From an uncultured Vicinamibacterales bacterium (lineage in GTDB: Bacteria; Acidobacteriota; Vicinamibacteria; Vicinamibacterales; UBA8438), in contig OY282382.1 in the NCBI GenBank assembly GCA_958295905.1, positions 4,956,910-5,020,909 on the forward strand: a stretch of DNA of 64,000 nucleotides, read 5' to 3'. How positions within the stretch are numbered: position 1 is the first letter of the stretch; the number at the start of each line of letters is the position of its first letter. Position numbers and translations under genes: made by a program. Shown piece after piece: positions 45,100 through 54,400 of the stretch. A model generated the notes under the pieces. That model searched no databases. It saw nothing but the letters and a program-made list of their open reading frames with translations, and was not told the origin of the DNA.

Positions 45100-45867
45100 A
45101 TGACCGACACCCTCGTGGCTCCATCCCCCGTCGCTCCATCCCCCGACGACCTGATCGACCCCGGCCCTGCGTTCGAGACGGCGGCGCCGCCCGCATCGCC
45201 GCTCGAATGCAGCGGGGACTTTCACGGGCGGCCGGGCTCGACGGCCGGCGGCGGCAACGCGCCCGCCGCGGCGACGCCGCTGTTTCCGGCGTTCCTCAAG
45301 CTGAGGGACCGACCGGTGACGGTGGTCGGCGGCGGGCCGGTCGCCGCGTCGAAGCTCCGGGCGCTGCTTGATGCCGGGGCGGACGTGACCGTCGTGGCGC
45401 CGGAGGTCGCGGCCGAGATCACGGGAAGCGGCGTGGCCGTCCGTCGCCGGCCGTTTCGGGCCTCGGACCTCGACGGCGCATGGCTCGCGGTGGCGGCGGC
45501 GCCGCCGGAGGTCAATCGCGAGGTCGCGGCGGCGGCGGCGGCGCGGCGCCTGTTCGTCAACGCGGTGGATGATCCGGCGAACGCGAGCCTCTACCTCGGC
45601 GGGGTGGTCCGGCGGCGCGGGGTCACCGCGGCAATCTCGACCGACGGCCGGGCGCCGGCCCTGGCCGGGCTGATTCGGGAGGCGATAGAGGCGCTGCTGC
45701 CCGAGGACGAGGTGGGACGGTGGCTGGCCGCGGCGGAAGCGGAGCGGGCGGGATGGATCGCCGGCCGCGTGCCGATGGAACGGCGGCGGCCGTTGCTCGT
45801 GCGGGCGCTGGCCGCCCTCTACGGCGATCGGCCGGCGGCGGAAGAAGGCCGGGGGTCTGCGCCGTAG
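45100..45867 (+). CDS. Precorrin-2 dehydrogenase / sirohydrochlorin ferrochelatase (CysG N-terminal type)
   Basis: The 255-aa protein has a Rossmann fold with TVVGGGPVAASKLRALLDAG and the Met8/CysG-B phrase FVNAVDDPANASLYLGGVV, then ISTDGRAPALAGLIREAIEA. It oxidises precorrin-2 with NAD and inserts iron to give sirohaem for the downstream sulfite reductase. About 60 N-terminal residues are low complexity and may be mis-annotated. It is the first structural gene after the Cys attenuator. Confidence 0.88.
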   Translation: MTDTLVAPSPVAPSPDDLIDPGPAFETAAPPASPLECSGDFHGRPGSTAGGGNAPAAATPLFPAFLKLRDRPVTVVGGGPVAASKLRALLDAGADVTVVAPEVAAEITGSGVAVRRRPFRASDLDGAWLAVAAAPPEVNREVAAAAAARRLFVNAVDDPANASLYLGGVVRRRGVTAAISTDGRAPALAGLIREAIEALLPEDEVGRWLAAAEAERAGWIAGRVPMERRRPLLVRALAALYGDRPAAEEGRGSAP

Positions 45868-45904
45868 CAGAGACGCACGACTGGCAGGGTCGGATCGCAC
45901 GCGG

Positions 45905-46012
45905 CGCGCAACCAGGACCGGGCAAGTCGCCGGGTAGCGGAACCGCGGTTCGGCCGGCCGCACCCTGCGCACGTCCGCCGCGCAACCAGGACCGGGCAAG
46001 TCGCCGGGTAGC
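45905..46012. repeat. 34-bp direct repeat between siroheme genes
   Basis: CGCGCAACCAGGACCGGGCA followed by AGTCGCCGGGTAGC occurs at 45905-45938 and 45979-46012. A shorter GGCAGGGTCGGATCG motif also recurs around it. The about 225-bp gap between the two siroheme genes holds only this. Confidence 0.75.
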
Positions 46013-46092
46013 AGGGACGCCGACGGCCGGCAGGGTCGGATCGGAGCGGCCGCGCCGGAGGCGCAGGCGCCGATTCCGGATACGGAAACAGG

Positions 46093-46953
46093 ATGAGACC
46101 TCGACCGCAGCAACCCGCCGCGCCCCCTTCGCGACCGGGTGCCGCCGTGACCGGCGACGGCCGGGGATCGGACCCGACCCCGGGATTCGTGTCGCTGGTC
46201 GGGGCGGGTCCAGGAGACCCCGACCTGCTGACGGTGCAGGCGGTGGACCGCCTGCGGAAGGCCGATCTGGTGCTGTACGACGCCCTCGTGGCGCCCGACG
46301 TCGTGGCCCTGGCGAGCCGGGCGCAGCGCTTCTGCGTGGGCAAGCGGGCGGGCCGCCGATCGGTGCGCCAGAACACCATCATCCGCCTCCTGGTCCGCGC
46401 CGCCCGCCGCGGGCGCCGCGTGGTCCGGCTGAAGGGCGGCGACCCCTACGTGCTGGGGCGGGGCGGCGAGGAAGCCCTGGCCCTGCGGAGCGCGGGCATC
46501 CGTTTCGAGGTCGTGCCGGGGCTGACCACCGCCGTCACCGCCCCCGCCCTGGCCGGGATCCCCTTGACCCATCGCAGCCTGGCCTCGGGGTTCGCCGTCG
46601 TGTCCGGACACGACGAATCGAGCTTCCGGCCGGTACTGAGCGCGCTGTCCCCCGGCTCGCTGACCGTCGTGGTGCTGATGGGGCTGGCCCGCCGCGCCGC
46701 GGTGGCGGCCTGCCTGCTCGACCGCGGCTGGCCGGCGGACACCGCGGCGGCCATCGTGTGCGCGACCGTCTCGCCGCGGACCCGCGCCTGGATCGGCACG
46801 CTGGGACAGCTCGGGACGGCCCCGCACCCGGCCGCCGATGGCGCCCCCGGCACCATCGTCATCGGCGGCGTCGTCGATCTGCACGCCGTGCTCGACGAGA
46901 CGAATCGGGACGCCGCGGGGGCGGCGGCGCGAGAGAGCTGGAGCTCACGATGA
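46093..46953 (+). CDS. cobA: Uroporphyrinogen-III C-methyltransferase
   Basis: The 286-aa protein has the SAM-dependent tetrapyrrole methylase motifs VGAGPGDPDLLTVQAVDRL, VRLKGGDPYVLGRGGEEALA and VPGLTTAVTAPALAGIPLTH. It makes precorrin-2 from uroporphyrinogen III for sirohaem. The stop overlaps the first ATG of a ladder of duplicated ATGACCTGG sequences that ends at the sulfite reductase start. Confidence 0.92.
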   Translation: MRPRPQQPAAPPSRPGAAVTGDGRGSDPTPGFVSLVGAGPGDPDLLTVQAVDRLRKADLVLYDALVAPDVVALASRAQRFCVGKRAGRRSVRQNTIIRLLVRAARRGRRVVRLKGGDPYVLGRGGEEALALRSAGIRFEVVPGLTTAVTAPALAGIPLTHRSLASGFAVVSGHDESSFRPVLSALSPGSLTVVVLMGLARRAAVAACLLDRGWPADTAAAIVCATVSPRTRAWIGTLGQLGTAPHPAADGAPGTIVIGGVVDLHAVLDETNRDAAGAAARESWSSR

Positions 46954-47252
46954 CCTGGAGGGGCGGCGCCAGCCGGCGGGCGACACGGGTGATCCCAAAA
47001 CGAAAGAGCTGCACGCCGTGCTCGACGAGACGAAGCGGGGCGTCGCGGGGGCGGTGGCGCGAAAGAACTGGAGCTCACGATGACTTGGAGGGCGGCGCCA
47101 TGCCGGCGGGCGACACGGGGAGAGCCCGACGAATGCGCTGGACCTCACGATGACCTGGAAGGGCGGCGCCATGCCGGCGGGCGACATGGGGAGAGCCCGA
47201 CGAATGCGCTGGACCTCACGATGACCTGGACCCGAAAGAGCTGGACCTCACG
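46950..47252. repeat. Ladder of duplicated gene starts before the sulfite reductase
   Basis: ATGAC(C/T)TGGA preceded by CTCACG occurs at 46950, 47080, 47150, 47221 and 47253; only the last leads into the reductase. The first interval also repeats the 3' end of cobA (CTGCACGCCGTGCTCGACGA, 46879 and 47010). The third and fourth share ATGCCGGCGGGCGACA and GAGAGCCCGACGAATGCGCT. These are stepwise tandem duplications of the cobA-sir junction. They may scatter ribosomes or give several short peptides. Confidence 0.85.
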
Positions 47253-49529
47253 ATGACCTGGAAAGAGAAACTCGGCGACCGCATCCCGGCCGAGTCGGCG
47301 CGGGAGATCGACACCTTCGAGAACCAGATCGCCCTCAAGCGCCGGGACCGAATCGACGACAAGGTGTTCGCCGAGACCCGCCTGCGGCGCGGCGCCTACG
47401 GACAGCGCTACGACAACGGGCAACGGAACGACGGCAACGGGGTCAAGATGCTGCCGTTCCCCTCGAACGGCCGGACGAAGGGTCCCGACACGGTCTGGGA
47501 CGCCCCCGGCATGCAGCGGATCAAGATCCCGTTCGGCGGGGTGACCCCCGAGCAGATGGACACCCTCGCCGACCTCGCCGAGGAGTACAGCGACGGCATC
47601 TGCCACATCACCACGCGGCAGGACGTGCAACTCCACTTCGTCCACCTCGACGACACCCCGTCCCTCATGCGCCGGCTCGCGGCGGTCGGCATCACCACGC
47701 GGGAGGCGTGCGGCAACACCGTCCGCAACGTCACCGCCTGCCCGCTCGCCGGCGTCTGCCGCGACGAGACGTTCGACGTCACCCCCTACGCCCGGGCGTC
47801 GATGCGGTTCCTGCTCGGCCATCCCGACGCCCAGGACTTCGGCCGCAAGTTCAAGGTGGCCTTCTCGGGGTGCCGTCAACACGCGTGCGGCCTCGTCAAC
47901 ATGCACGACTTCGGGGCGATCGCGGTGACCCGGGAGACCGGCGGGGCCACGCAACGCGGGTTCGAGGTCCACGTCGGGGGCGGCCTCGGCGCGGTGCCCC
48001 ACGAGGCGCGGCTGTTCGATCCGTTCATGGCCGAGGCCGAGGTCCTCCCGACGCTGCAGGCGATCTCGCGGGTGTTCGCGCGGCTGGGCGAGAAACGCAA
48101 CCGGGCCCGCGCCCGCATCAAGTTCCTGGTCGCCCAGCTCGGCATCGACGAGTTCCGGCGGCTCGTGCAGGAGGAACGCCGGCGCCTGGCCCCCGACGCG
48201 CGCTGGACCGCCTATCTCGACGACCTGTCCTCCGCCGCCGAGCAGCCGCTGAAGAGCGGCGGGCCGCTCGACGGGGCGCCGGCCGAATCGAGCTTCGCGG
48301 CGTGGTCGCGCTCGAACGTTTACCGCCAGCGCCAGCCGGGATACGCGGTGGTGACGGTCAGCCTGCCCCTGGGCGACATCACCGGCGACCAGCTCCGGGG
48401 GCTGGCCGACGTCGCCCGCCGGTTCGTCGGCGACACGGTGCGCACCACCGTCGAGCAGAACATCGTGCTGCGGTGGGTGCGCGGGTCGGACCTGCCGGCG
48501 CTGCACCGCGAGCTCGACGCCCTCGGCCTCGCCCGGCCCGGCGCGCAGTCCATCGGCGACATCACCGCCTGTCCGGGCACGGACACCTGCAAGCTCGGGA
48601 TCGCCTCGTCGCGCGGACTCGCGGCCGAGCTCGAGCAACGGGTGCGGGGGCGGATGGACGCCCTCGACGACGCGGTCCGCAGCCTCCGCATCAAGATCAG
48701 CGGATGCTTCAACTCGTGCGGCCAGCACCACATCAGCGACTTGGGGTTCTACGGCGTGAGCCGGCACGTGCGGGGGCGGGTGGTGCCGCACTTCCAGGTG
48801 GTGCTCGGCGGCCAGTGGGTCGAGAACGCCGGGGCCTACGGGCTCGCGATCGGCGCGGTGCCGGCCCGCCGGATTCCGGAGGTGGTCGAGCGGATCACGA
48901 CCCGCTTCATTGAGGACCGCCGACCGGACGAGACGTTCCACGCGTTCACGGCGCGAATCGGCAAGCGGGCGCTGCGCGGCATGCTCCAAGACCTGATGCC
49001 GGTGCCCGACTACGAGACAAAGCCCGACTACTACCGCGACTGGGGCGATCCGCGCGAGTTCGGCATCGGCGACATGGGGGTCGGCGAGTGCGCCGGCGAG
49101 GTGGTGTCGCTGACCGAGTTCGACCTCGTCGGGGCCGAGAGCCAAGTGTTCGAAGCCCAGCTCGAGCTCGAAGCGGGGAACGCCGCGCAGGCCGACGGGC
49201 TGGCCTACGCGGCGATGCTCCAGGCGGCCCGGGGCCTGATCAAGACCGAGTTCATCGACATCCCGGACGACCCCGACCGCATCGTCGCCGAGTTCCGGAC
49301 ACGCTTCTTCGACACCGGGATCTTCTTCGATCGGTTCGCCGGCGGGAAGTTCGCCCAGTATCTGTTCCGGCGGCACGCCCGCTCCGGGCCGCCGGCCGGC
49401 GTCGACGCGGCCCGCCGGTCCATCGAGGAGGCCCAGCTCTTTCTGGAAGCCACCCACGCCTGTCAGGCGCGGCTGGCCGGTGCGCCGGCGCCGGCGGGCG
49501 CAGGCGCCGTTTCCGGGAGCCCCGCGTGA
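47253..49529 (+). CDS. Ferredoxin-type sulfite/nitrite reductase with C-terminal extension
   Basis: The 758-aa protein reduces sulfite (or nitrite) by six electrons using sirohaem and a 4Fe-4S cluster. The cluster motif is TACPGTDTCKLG (C-x5-C, about residue 441) and GCFNSCGQHH (C-x3-C, about 487). Unusually, the N-terminal half also keeps a Cys set at the equivalent place, TACPLAGVC (C-x5-C, about 165) and SGCRQHAC (C-x4-C, about 207). A helical C-terminal extension after about residue 610 (AAQADGLAYAAMLQAARGLI) resembles a HEPN-like or reductase accessory domain. Siroheme genes upstream and cysQ/sat elsewhere favour sulfite as substrate. It is coupled to the next gene by GTGA. Confidence 0.88.
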   Translation: MTWKEKLGDRIPAESAREIDTFENQIALKRRDRIDDKVFAETRLRRGAYGQRYDNGQRNDGNGVKMLPFPSNGRTKGPDTVWDAPGMQRIKIPFGGVTPEQMDTLADLAEEYSDGICHITTRQDVQLHFVHLDDTPSLMRRLAAVGITTREACGNTVRNVTACPLAGVCRDETFDVTPYARASMRFLLGHPDAQDFGRKFKVAFSGCRQHACGLVNMHDFGAIAVTRETGGATQRGFEVHVGGGLGAVPHEARLFDPFMAEAEVLPTLQAISRVFARLGEKRNRARARIKFLVAQLGIDEFRRLVQEERRRLAPDARWTAYLDDLSSAAEQPLKSGGPLDGAPAESSFAAWSRSNVYRQRQPGYAVVTVSLPLGDITGDQLRGLADVARRFVGDTVRTTVEQNIVLRWVRGSDLPALHRELDALGLARPGAQSIGDITACPGTDTCKLGIASSRGLAAELEQRVRGRMDALDDAVRSLRIKISGCFNSCGQHHISDLGFYGVSRHVRGRVVPHFQVVLGGQWVENAGAYGLAIGAVPARRIPEVVERITTRFIEDRRPDETFHAFTARIGKRALRGMLQDLMPVPDYETKPDYYRDWGDPREFGIGDMGVGECAGEVVSLTEFDLVGAESQVFEAQLELEAGNAAQADGLAYAAMLQAARGLIKTEFIDIPDDPDRIVAEFRTRFFDTGIFFDRFAGGKFAQYLFRRHARSGPPAGVDAARRSIEEAQLFLEATHACQARLAGAPAPAGAGAVSGSPA

Positions 49530-50149
49530 ACGCCGCCGCCTCGGCCGCACCCGACGCCACCGCCGTGCAGCGCATCGCTCTGAAGCTCTTTCTGGACGGG
49601 CCGGCGGCGCTCGCCCCGCGCGACGTCATCCCCGTGTTCCACCGCTGGATCCAGACCCGGGCGGTGGACGGGCTCCTGATCGACGTCGCCGACTACACCC
49701 ACCTCCCCACCGGGCCGCTGGCGCTCCTCGTGGGTCACGAGGGCCGGTACGTCCTCGACCGCAGCGGGGACCGGCTGGGGCTGCAGTACGTGCGGACGCA
49801 GCCGCTGGACGGGCCGCTGGAGACCCGGTTGCGCACCGTGGCCGCGATGCTGCTGCGCGCCGCCCGGCGGCTCGAAAAAGATGCCGCCCCGGCCGGGCCG
49901 GTGCGCTTCCGCGGCGACGAGATAGACTGGATCGTGAACGATCGACTCCTGGCCCCGAACAAGCCGGACACCTTCTTGGCCGTCCGTCCCGCGTTCGAAT
50001 CGTTCCTTGATGCGCTGTCCGGCGGCGCGCCCTGGACCCTGACTCCCCGCAGCGAATCGGGGACGCGCTTCGGCATCCATGCGCGCGGCCCCGCCGGGGT
50101 GCCCCTCGAGACCCTCGCGGGACGGCTGGATTCCGCGGCCGGTTTCTGA
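49526..50149 (+). CDS. Hypothetical protein coupled to sulfite reductase
   Basis: The 207-aa protein starts at a GTG overlapping the reductase stop. It begins with helices (AVQRIALKLFLDGPAALAPR) and contains VFHRWIQTRAVDGLLIDVAD, HLPTGPLALLVGHEGRYVLD and VNDRLLAPNKPDTFLAVRPA. I do not recognise a catalytic motif. Genes of this kind appear next to nitrite/sulfite reductases, to my knowledge, so an accessory or stabilising role is inferred. Its 3' end is copied downstream (50244-50300). Confidence 0.7.
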   Translation: MNAAASAAPDATAVQRIALKLFLDGPAALAPRDVIPVFHRWIQTRAVDGLLIDVADYTHLPTGPLALLVGHEGRYVLDRSGDRLGLQYVRTQPLDGPLETRLRTVAAMLLRAARRLEKDAAPAGPVRFRGDEIDWIVNDRLLAPNKPDTFLAVRPAFESFLDALSGGAPWTLTPRSESGTRFGIHARGPAGVPLETLAGRLDSAAGF

Positions 50150-50331
50150 AGCGTTCTCCGTAGCCGAACCACCACGGCTGAATCATGGCCGCGAGACGAC
50201 TGGATCCACGGCCGGTTCCTGAAGCGCCACCGTCCCGAGGCCGCCGGGGCGCCCCTCGAGACCCTCGCGGGACGGCTGGATTCCGCGGCCGGTTCCTGAC
50301 CCGCCACCGTCCCGAAGCCGCCCCCCGACGG
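50090..50331. repeat. Duplicated 3' end of the reductase-coupled gene
   Basis: The last 50 or so bases of the gene (CTCGAGACCCTCGCGGGACG, then GCTGGATTCCGCGGCCGGTT) recur at about 50252-50298, followed by a shared CCGCCACCGTCCCGA(A/G)GCCG tail. A shorter intermediate copy lies at about 50190-50240 (GACTGGATCC, CGGCCGGTTCCTGAAGCG). No other gene is seen in this gap. Confidence 0.75.
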
Positions 50332-50340
50332 TGCGGGTGC

Positions 50341-50409
50341 CTGAGATATTAGAAACACTAATACTGAGATGCTCGGTTATTAGCCGTTTGTGGTAGATTA
50401 GTCGGTCTC
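50341..50409 (+). promoter_or_regulatory. AT-rich promoter with LysR-type box
   Basis: Right before the LysR gene, TATTAG-AAACA-CTAATA (50347-50363) is an inverted repeat containing a T-N11-A LysR box. A further GTTATTAG lies at 50375-50382. It probably binds the encoded regulator and may control the gltB message too. Confidence 0.55.
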
Positions 50410-51423
50410 ATGCACGTCGAAACGCTGAGCATCTTCTGCGACGTGGTCCGCCACCAGAGCTTTTCGCGGGGCGCGCGGGCCAGCTCGGTCAGCCAGTCGG
50501 CGGCCAGCCAGGCGGTGCGGCAGCTCGAGAAGCACCTCGGCGCGCAGCTCATCGACCGGTCCAAGCGGCCGTGGCAGCTCACCCCGGAGGGCCGGCTGTT
50601 CTTCAAGGGCTGCCAGGAGCTCGTCGAGCGCTATCACGAGCTGGAAGACGCGGTGCGGCATCGACAGAACCCGTCGGGCCGGACGGTGCGGCTCGCGACC
50701 ATCTACTCCGTGGGCGTCCACCATCTGTCGCAATACGTGGACCGGTTCCGCGCCGCGGTCCCGGGGGCGGCGGTGGACCTGCAGTACATGCACCCCGCCG
50801 AGATCTGCGAGCAGGTCGCGAACGACCGGTGCGACCTCGGCCTGATGTCGTTCGCCACCCCCCGCCGCGAGCTCGCGGTCATCCCCTGGCAGCGGCAGGC
50901 GATGGTCGTGGCGTGCCCCCCCGCCCACCGGTTCGCGGCCCGCGCGGCCGAGCGCGGCGTGCGCCCGGCGGAGCTCGCGGCCGAGCGCTTCGTGGCGTTC
51001 GACCGGGGGCTGCCGGTGCGCCGGGCCATCGACCGGTTCCTGCGGCGCCACCGCGTCGAGGTGACGGTGACCGCCGAGTTCGACAACATCGAGACCATCA
51101 AGCAGGCGGTGGACGAGGAAGCGGGCATCGCGATCCTGCCCGAGCCGACGCTGCGCCGCGAGGTGCGCCGCGGCACCCTCGTGCAGGTGCCCCTCGTGCT
51201 GCCGGCGGGCGAGCCGCCGCTGGTGCGGCCCCTCAGCATCGTGCACCGCGGCAATCGGCGGCTGAACCCGGCCGTCACCGCCTTCATCGAGCTGCTCGCC
51301 GCCGGCGCGCCGGCGGCCGCGGCGGAGACGGCGGAACCCCGCCGGGCCGCGAGAGCCGTCGGGGGACGGCGACGGAACGCGGTCCGAACCGCGGGCGCCG
51401 ACCCACAGGGAGCGAACCCATGA
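50410..51423 (+). CDS. LysR-family transcriptional regulator
   Basis: The 337-aa protein has an N-terminal winged helix ([20 protein letters not shown], about residues 18-37, then [12 protein letters not shown]) and a LysR substrate-binding domain ([57 protein letters not shown]). The [10 protein letters not shown] phrase is CysB/Cbl-like. Placement between the sulfite reductase operon and gltB suggests it senses sulfur or nitrogen status. The stop overlaps the gltB start (ATGA), so regulator and glutamate synthase are co-translated. Confidence 0.9.
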   Translation: MHVETLSIFCDVVRHQSFSRGARASSVSQSAASQAVRQLEKHLGAQLIDRSKRPWQLTPEGRLFFKGCQELVERYHELEDAVRHRQNPSGRTVRLATIYSVGVHHLSQYVDRFRAAVPGAAVDLQYMHPAEICEQVANDRCDLGLMSFATPRRELAVIPWQRQAMVVACPPAHRFAARAAERGVRPAELAAERFVAFDRGLPVRRAIDRFLRRHRVEVTVTAEFDNIETIKQAVDEEAGIAILPEPTLRREVRRGTLVQVPLVLPAGEPPLVRPLSIVHRGNRRLNPAVTAFIELLAAGAPAAAAETAEPRRAARAVGGRRRNAVRTAGADPQGANP

Positions 51424-54400
51424 GCGGATCCGCAAGACGACCACCGCGCGCATCGGGCCAGGGGCTGTACGACCCCCGGTTCGAGCACGACTCCTGCGGG
51501 GTGGGCTTCGTGGTCCACATCCGGGGGCGGCGCTCGCGCCAGCTCGTCGACCAGGCGCTCGAGATCGGGGTCAACCTGCTCCACCGGGGCGCCTGCGGGT
51601 GCGAGCCCGACACCGGGGACGGGGCCGGGCTGCTGCTGCAGATTCCCGACCGGTTCCTGCGCCGCGAGACCCGCGGGCTCGGGTTCACGCTGCCCCCGGA
51701 GGGGCAGTACGGCGCCGGCATGCTGTTCCTGCCGCGGCGGGCGGGCGGGCGGCGCCGGGTCGAGGAGCTGATCGCCCGCATCGTCGGCGAAGAAGGCCAG
51801 ACCCTGCTGGGGTGGCGGGACGTCCCGACCGACAGCAGCCCCCTGGGCGCCACCGCGCGGCAGGGCGAGCCGGTGATCCGGCAGGTGTTCATCGGACGCG
51901 GCCCCGCGCCGGGCGGCGGCCCCGACGCGCAGGCGCGGTTCGAGCGCAAGCTCTACGTCATTCGCCGGCGCATCGAGAACGCGGTCGAGAGCCTCGGCAT
52001 CGAGGCCGGCGGTGGGTTCTACGCGGCCAGCCTGTCGTCGCGGACCATCGTCTACAAGGGCATGCTGATCGCCGATCAGGTCACCACCATGTTCCCGGAC
52101 CTGGTCGACCCCGACTTCGAGTCGGCGATCGGGCTGGTCCACTCGCGTTTCAGCACCAACACCTTCCCGTCGTGGCCGCTGTCGCATCCCTACCGCTACA
52201 TCGCCCACAACGGCGAGATCAACACGCTGCGCGGCAACACCAACTGGATGCGGGCGCGCGAGGCGCTGTGCGGGTCGGACCTGCTGGGGGACGACCTCCG
52301 AAAGCTGTTTCCGATCATCAAGGAGAGCCAGAGCGACACCGCCACCTTCGACAACGTGCTCGAGTTCCTCGCCATGACCGGCCGCTCGCTGCCGCACGCG
52401 GTCCTGATGATGATTCCCGAGCCGTGGAGACGGCACGAGTCGATGGCGGCCGACCGGCGGGCGTTCTACGAGTACCACTCGGCCCTGATGGAGCCCTGGG
52501 ACGGCCCCGCCTCGATCGCGTTCACCGACGGCACGGTGGTCGGGGCGGTCCTCGACCGCAACGGGCTGCGACCGTCCCGCTATTACGTGACGAAGGACGA
52601 CCTCGTGGTCATGGCGTCGGAGGTCGGCGTCCTCGACGTGGCCCCGGAGAACGTGCTCGTCAAAGAGCGGCTGCATCCGGGCCGGATCTTCCTCGTGGAC
52701 ACCGCCCAGGGCCGCATCATCGACGACGAGGAGATCAAGTCGGGGCTCGCGGCCGAGCATCCCTACCAGGCGTGGCTGGACGCCGAGGTCGTCCACCTCG
52801 ACGACCTGCCCCCCGCCCCCGATGCCGCGCCGGTCGACGGCGAGTCGTTGCGGCGGCGCCAGCGCGCGTTCGGGTACACGGAGGAGGACCTGCGGCTGCT
52901 GATCGGCCCCATGGCCGGCCAGGGGGTCGAGCCGGTCGGATCGATGGGCACCGACACCGCGCTGGCGGTGCTGTCCGACCGGCCGCGGCTGCTCTACGAC
53001 TACTTCAAGCAGCTCTTCGCGCAGGTCACCAACCCGCCCCTCGACGCCATCCGGGAGGAACTCGTCACGGACATGAGCTCGACCCTGGGGGCCGAGCGGA
53101 ACCTGCTGAAGCCGGAGCCGGCGTCCTGCCATCAGATCCGCATCGAATATCCGATCCTCGACAACGACGAGACGGCCCGGATCCGGCACAACCCGGACCC
53201 GGCGCTGCGGGCGGTGACGCTGTCCACGCTGTTCGACCCGCACGAGGGCGCGGGGGGCGTCGAGAAGGCGATGGACGCGCTGTGCCGCCGGGCGGGCGCC
53301 GCCGTCGCCGAGGGCCATGCGCTGCTGGTGCTCTCCGACCGCGGCGTCGACGCCGGCCACGCCGCGATTCCCGCCCTCCTCGCCACCGCCGGCGTGCACC
53401 ACCATCTCGTGCGCGAAGGCGCCCGGACCCGGTGCGCGCTGATCGTCGAGTCGGGCGAGCCCCGCGAGCCGCACCACATGGCGCTGCTGCTCGGCTACGG
53501 AGCCGGGGCGATCAACCCGTACCTGGCGTTCGAGACCGTAAAGGAGCTGATCGAGCGGGGCGACGTCGCGGACGTAGACGCGCGGCAGGGCATCCGCCAT
53601 CACATTCTCGCCCTCACCAAGGGGGTGCTGAAGGTGATGTCGAAGATGGGCATCTCGACCCTGCAGAGCTACCGCGGCGCCCAGATCTTCGAGGCGGTGG
53701 GGCTGAACAAGGCGTTCGTCGACCGCTACTTCACGTGGACGGCGTCACGGCTCGGGGGCATCGGCATCGACACCGTCGAGGCGGAGGTGACGCAACGGCA
53801 CCGGCTGGCGTTCCCGACCCGCGGCGGCGGGGACGACGAGCTCGACAGCGGCGGCGAGTACCAGTGGCGGCGCGACGGCGAGTACCACCTGTTCAATCCG
53901 GACACCGTCCACAAGCTGCAGCACGCGACCCGCAGCGGACAGTACGCCATCTATCGGGACTACGCCCGGCTCGTGAACGACCAGAACCGCAGGCGCGCGA
54001 CGCTGCGCGGCCTGTTCGCGCTCCGTCCCGCCGAGACGGCGGTCCCGCTCGCCGAAGTGGAGCCGGCGGAGTCCATCTTCAAGCGGTTCTCCACCGGCGC
54101 GATGTCGTTCGGGTCGATCAGCGCCGAAGCCCACGAGACGCTGGCCATCGCGATGAACCGTCTCGGCGGGAAGTCCAACACCGGCGAAGGGGGCGAGGAC
54201 CCGGCGCGGTACACCCCCGACGCGAACGGAGACCTGCGGCGGAGCGCGGTCAAGCAGGTCGCGTCCGGCCGGTTCGGGGTCACCAGCGAGTACCTCGTGA
54301 ACGCCGACGACCTGCAGATCAAGATGGCGCAGGGGGCCAAGCCGGGCGAGGGCGGCCAGCTCCCCGGGTTCAAGGTCTACCCGTTCATCGCCAAGATCCG

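Noticed and set aside
50571-51419. An N-terminal extension of gltB through the LysR gene
   Set aside because: It is out of frame with LysR and low in complexity. The ATGA overlap and the 25-residue propeptide before Cys26 set the start at 51420.
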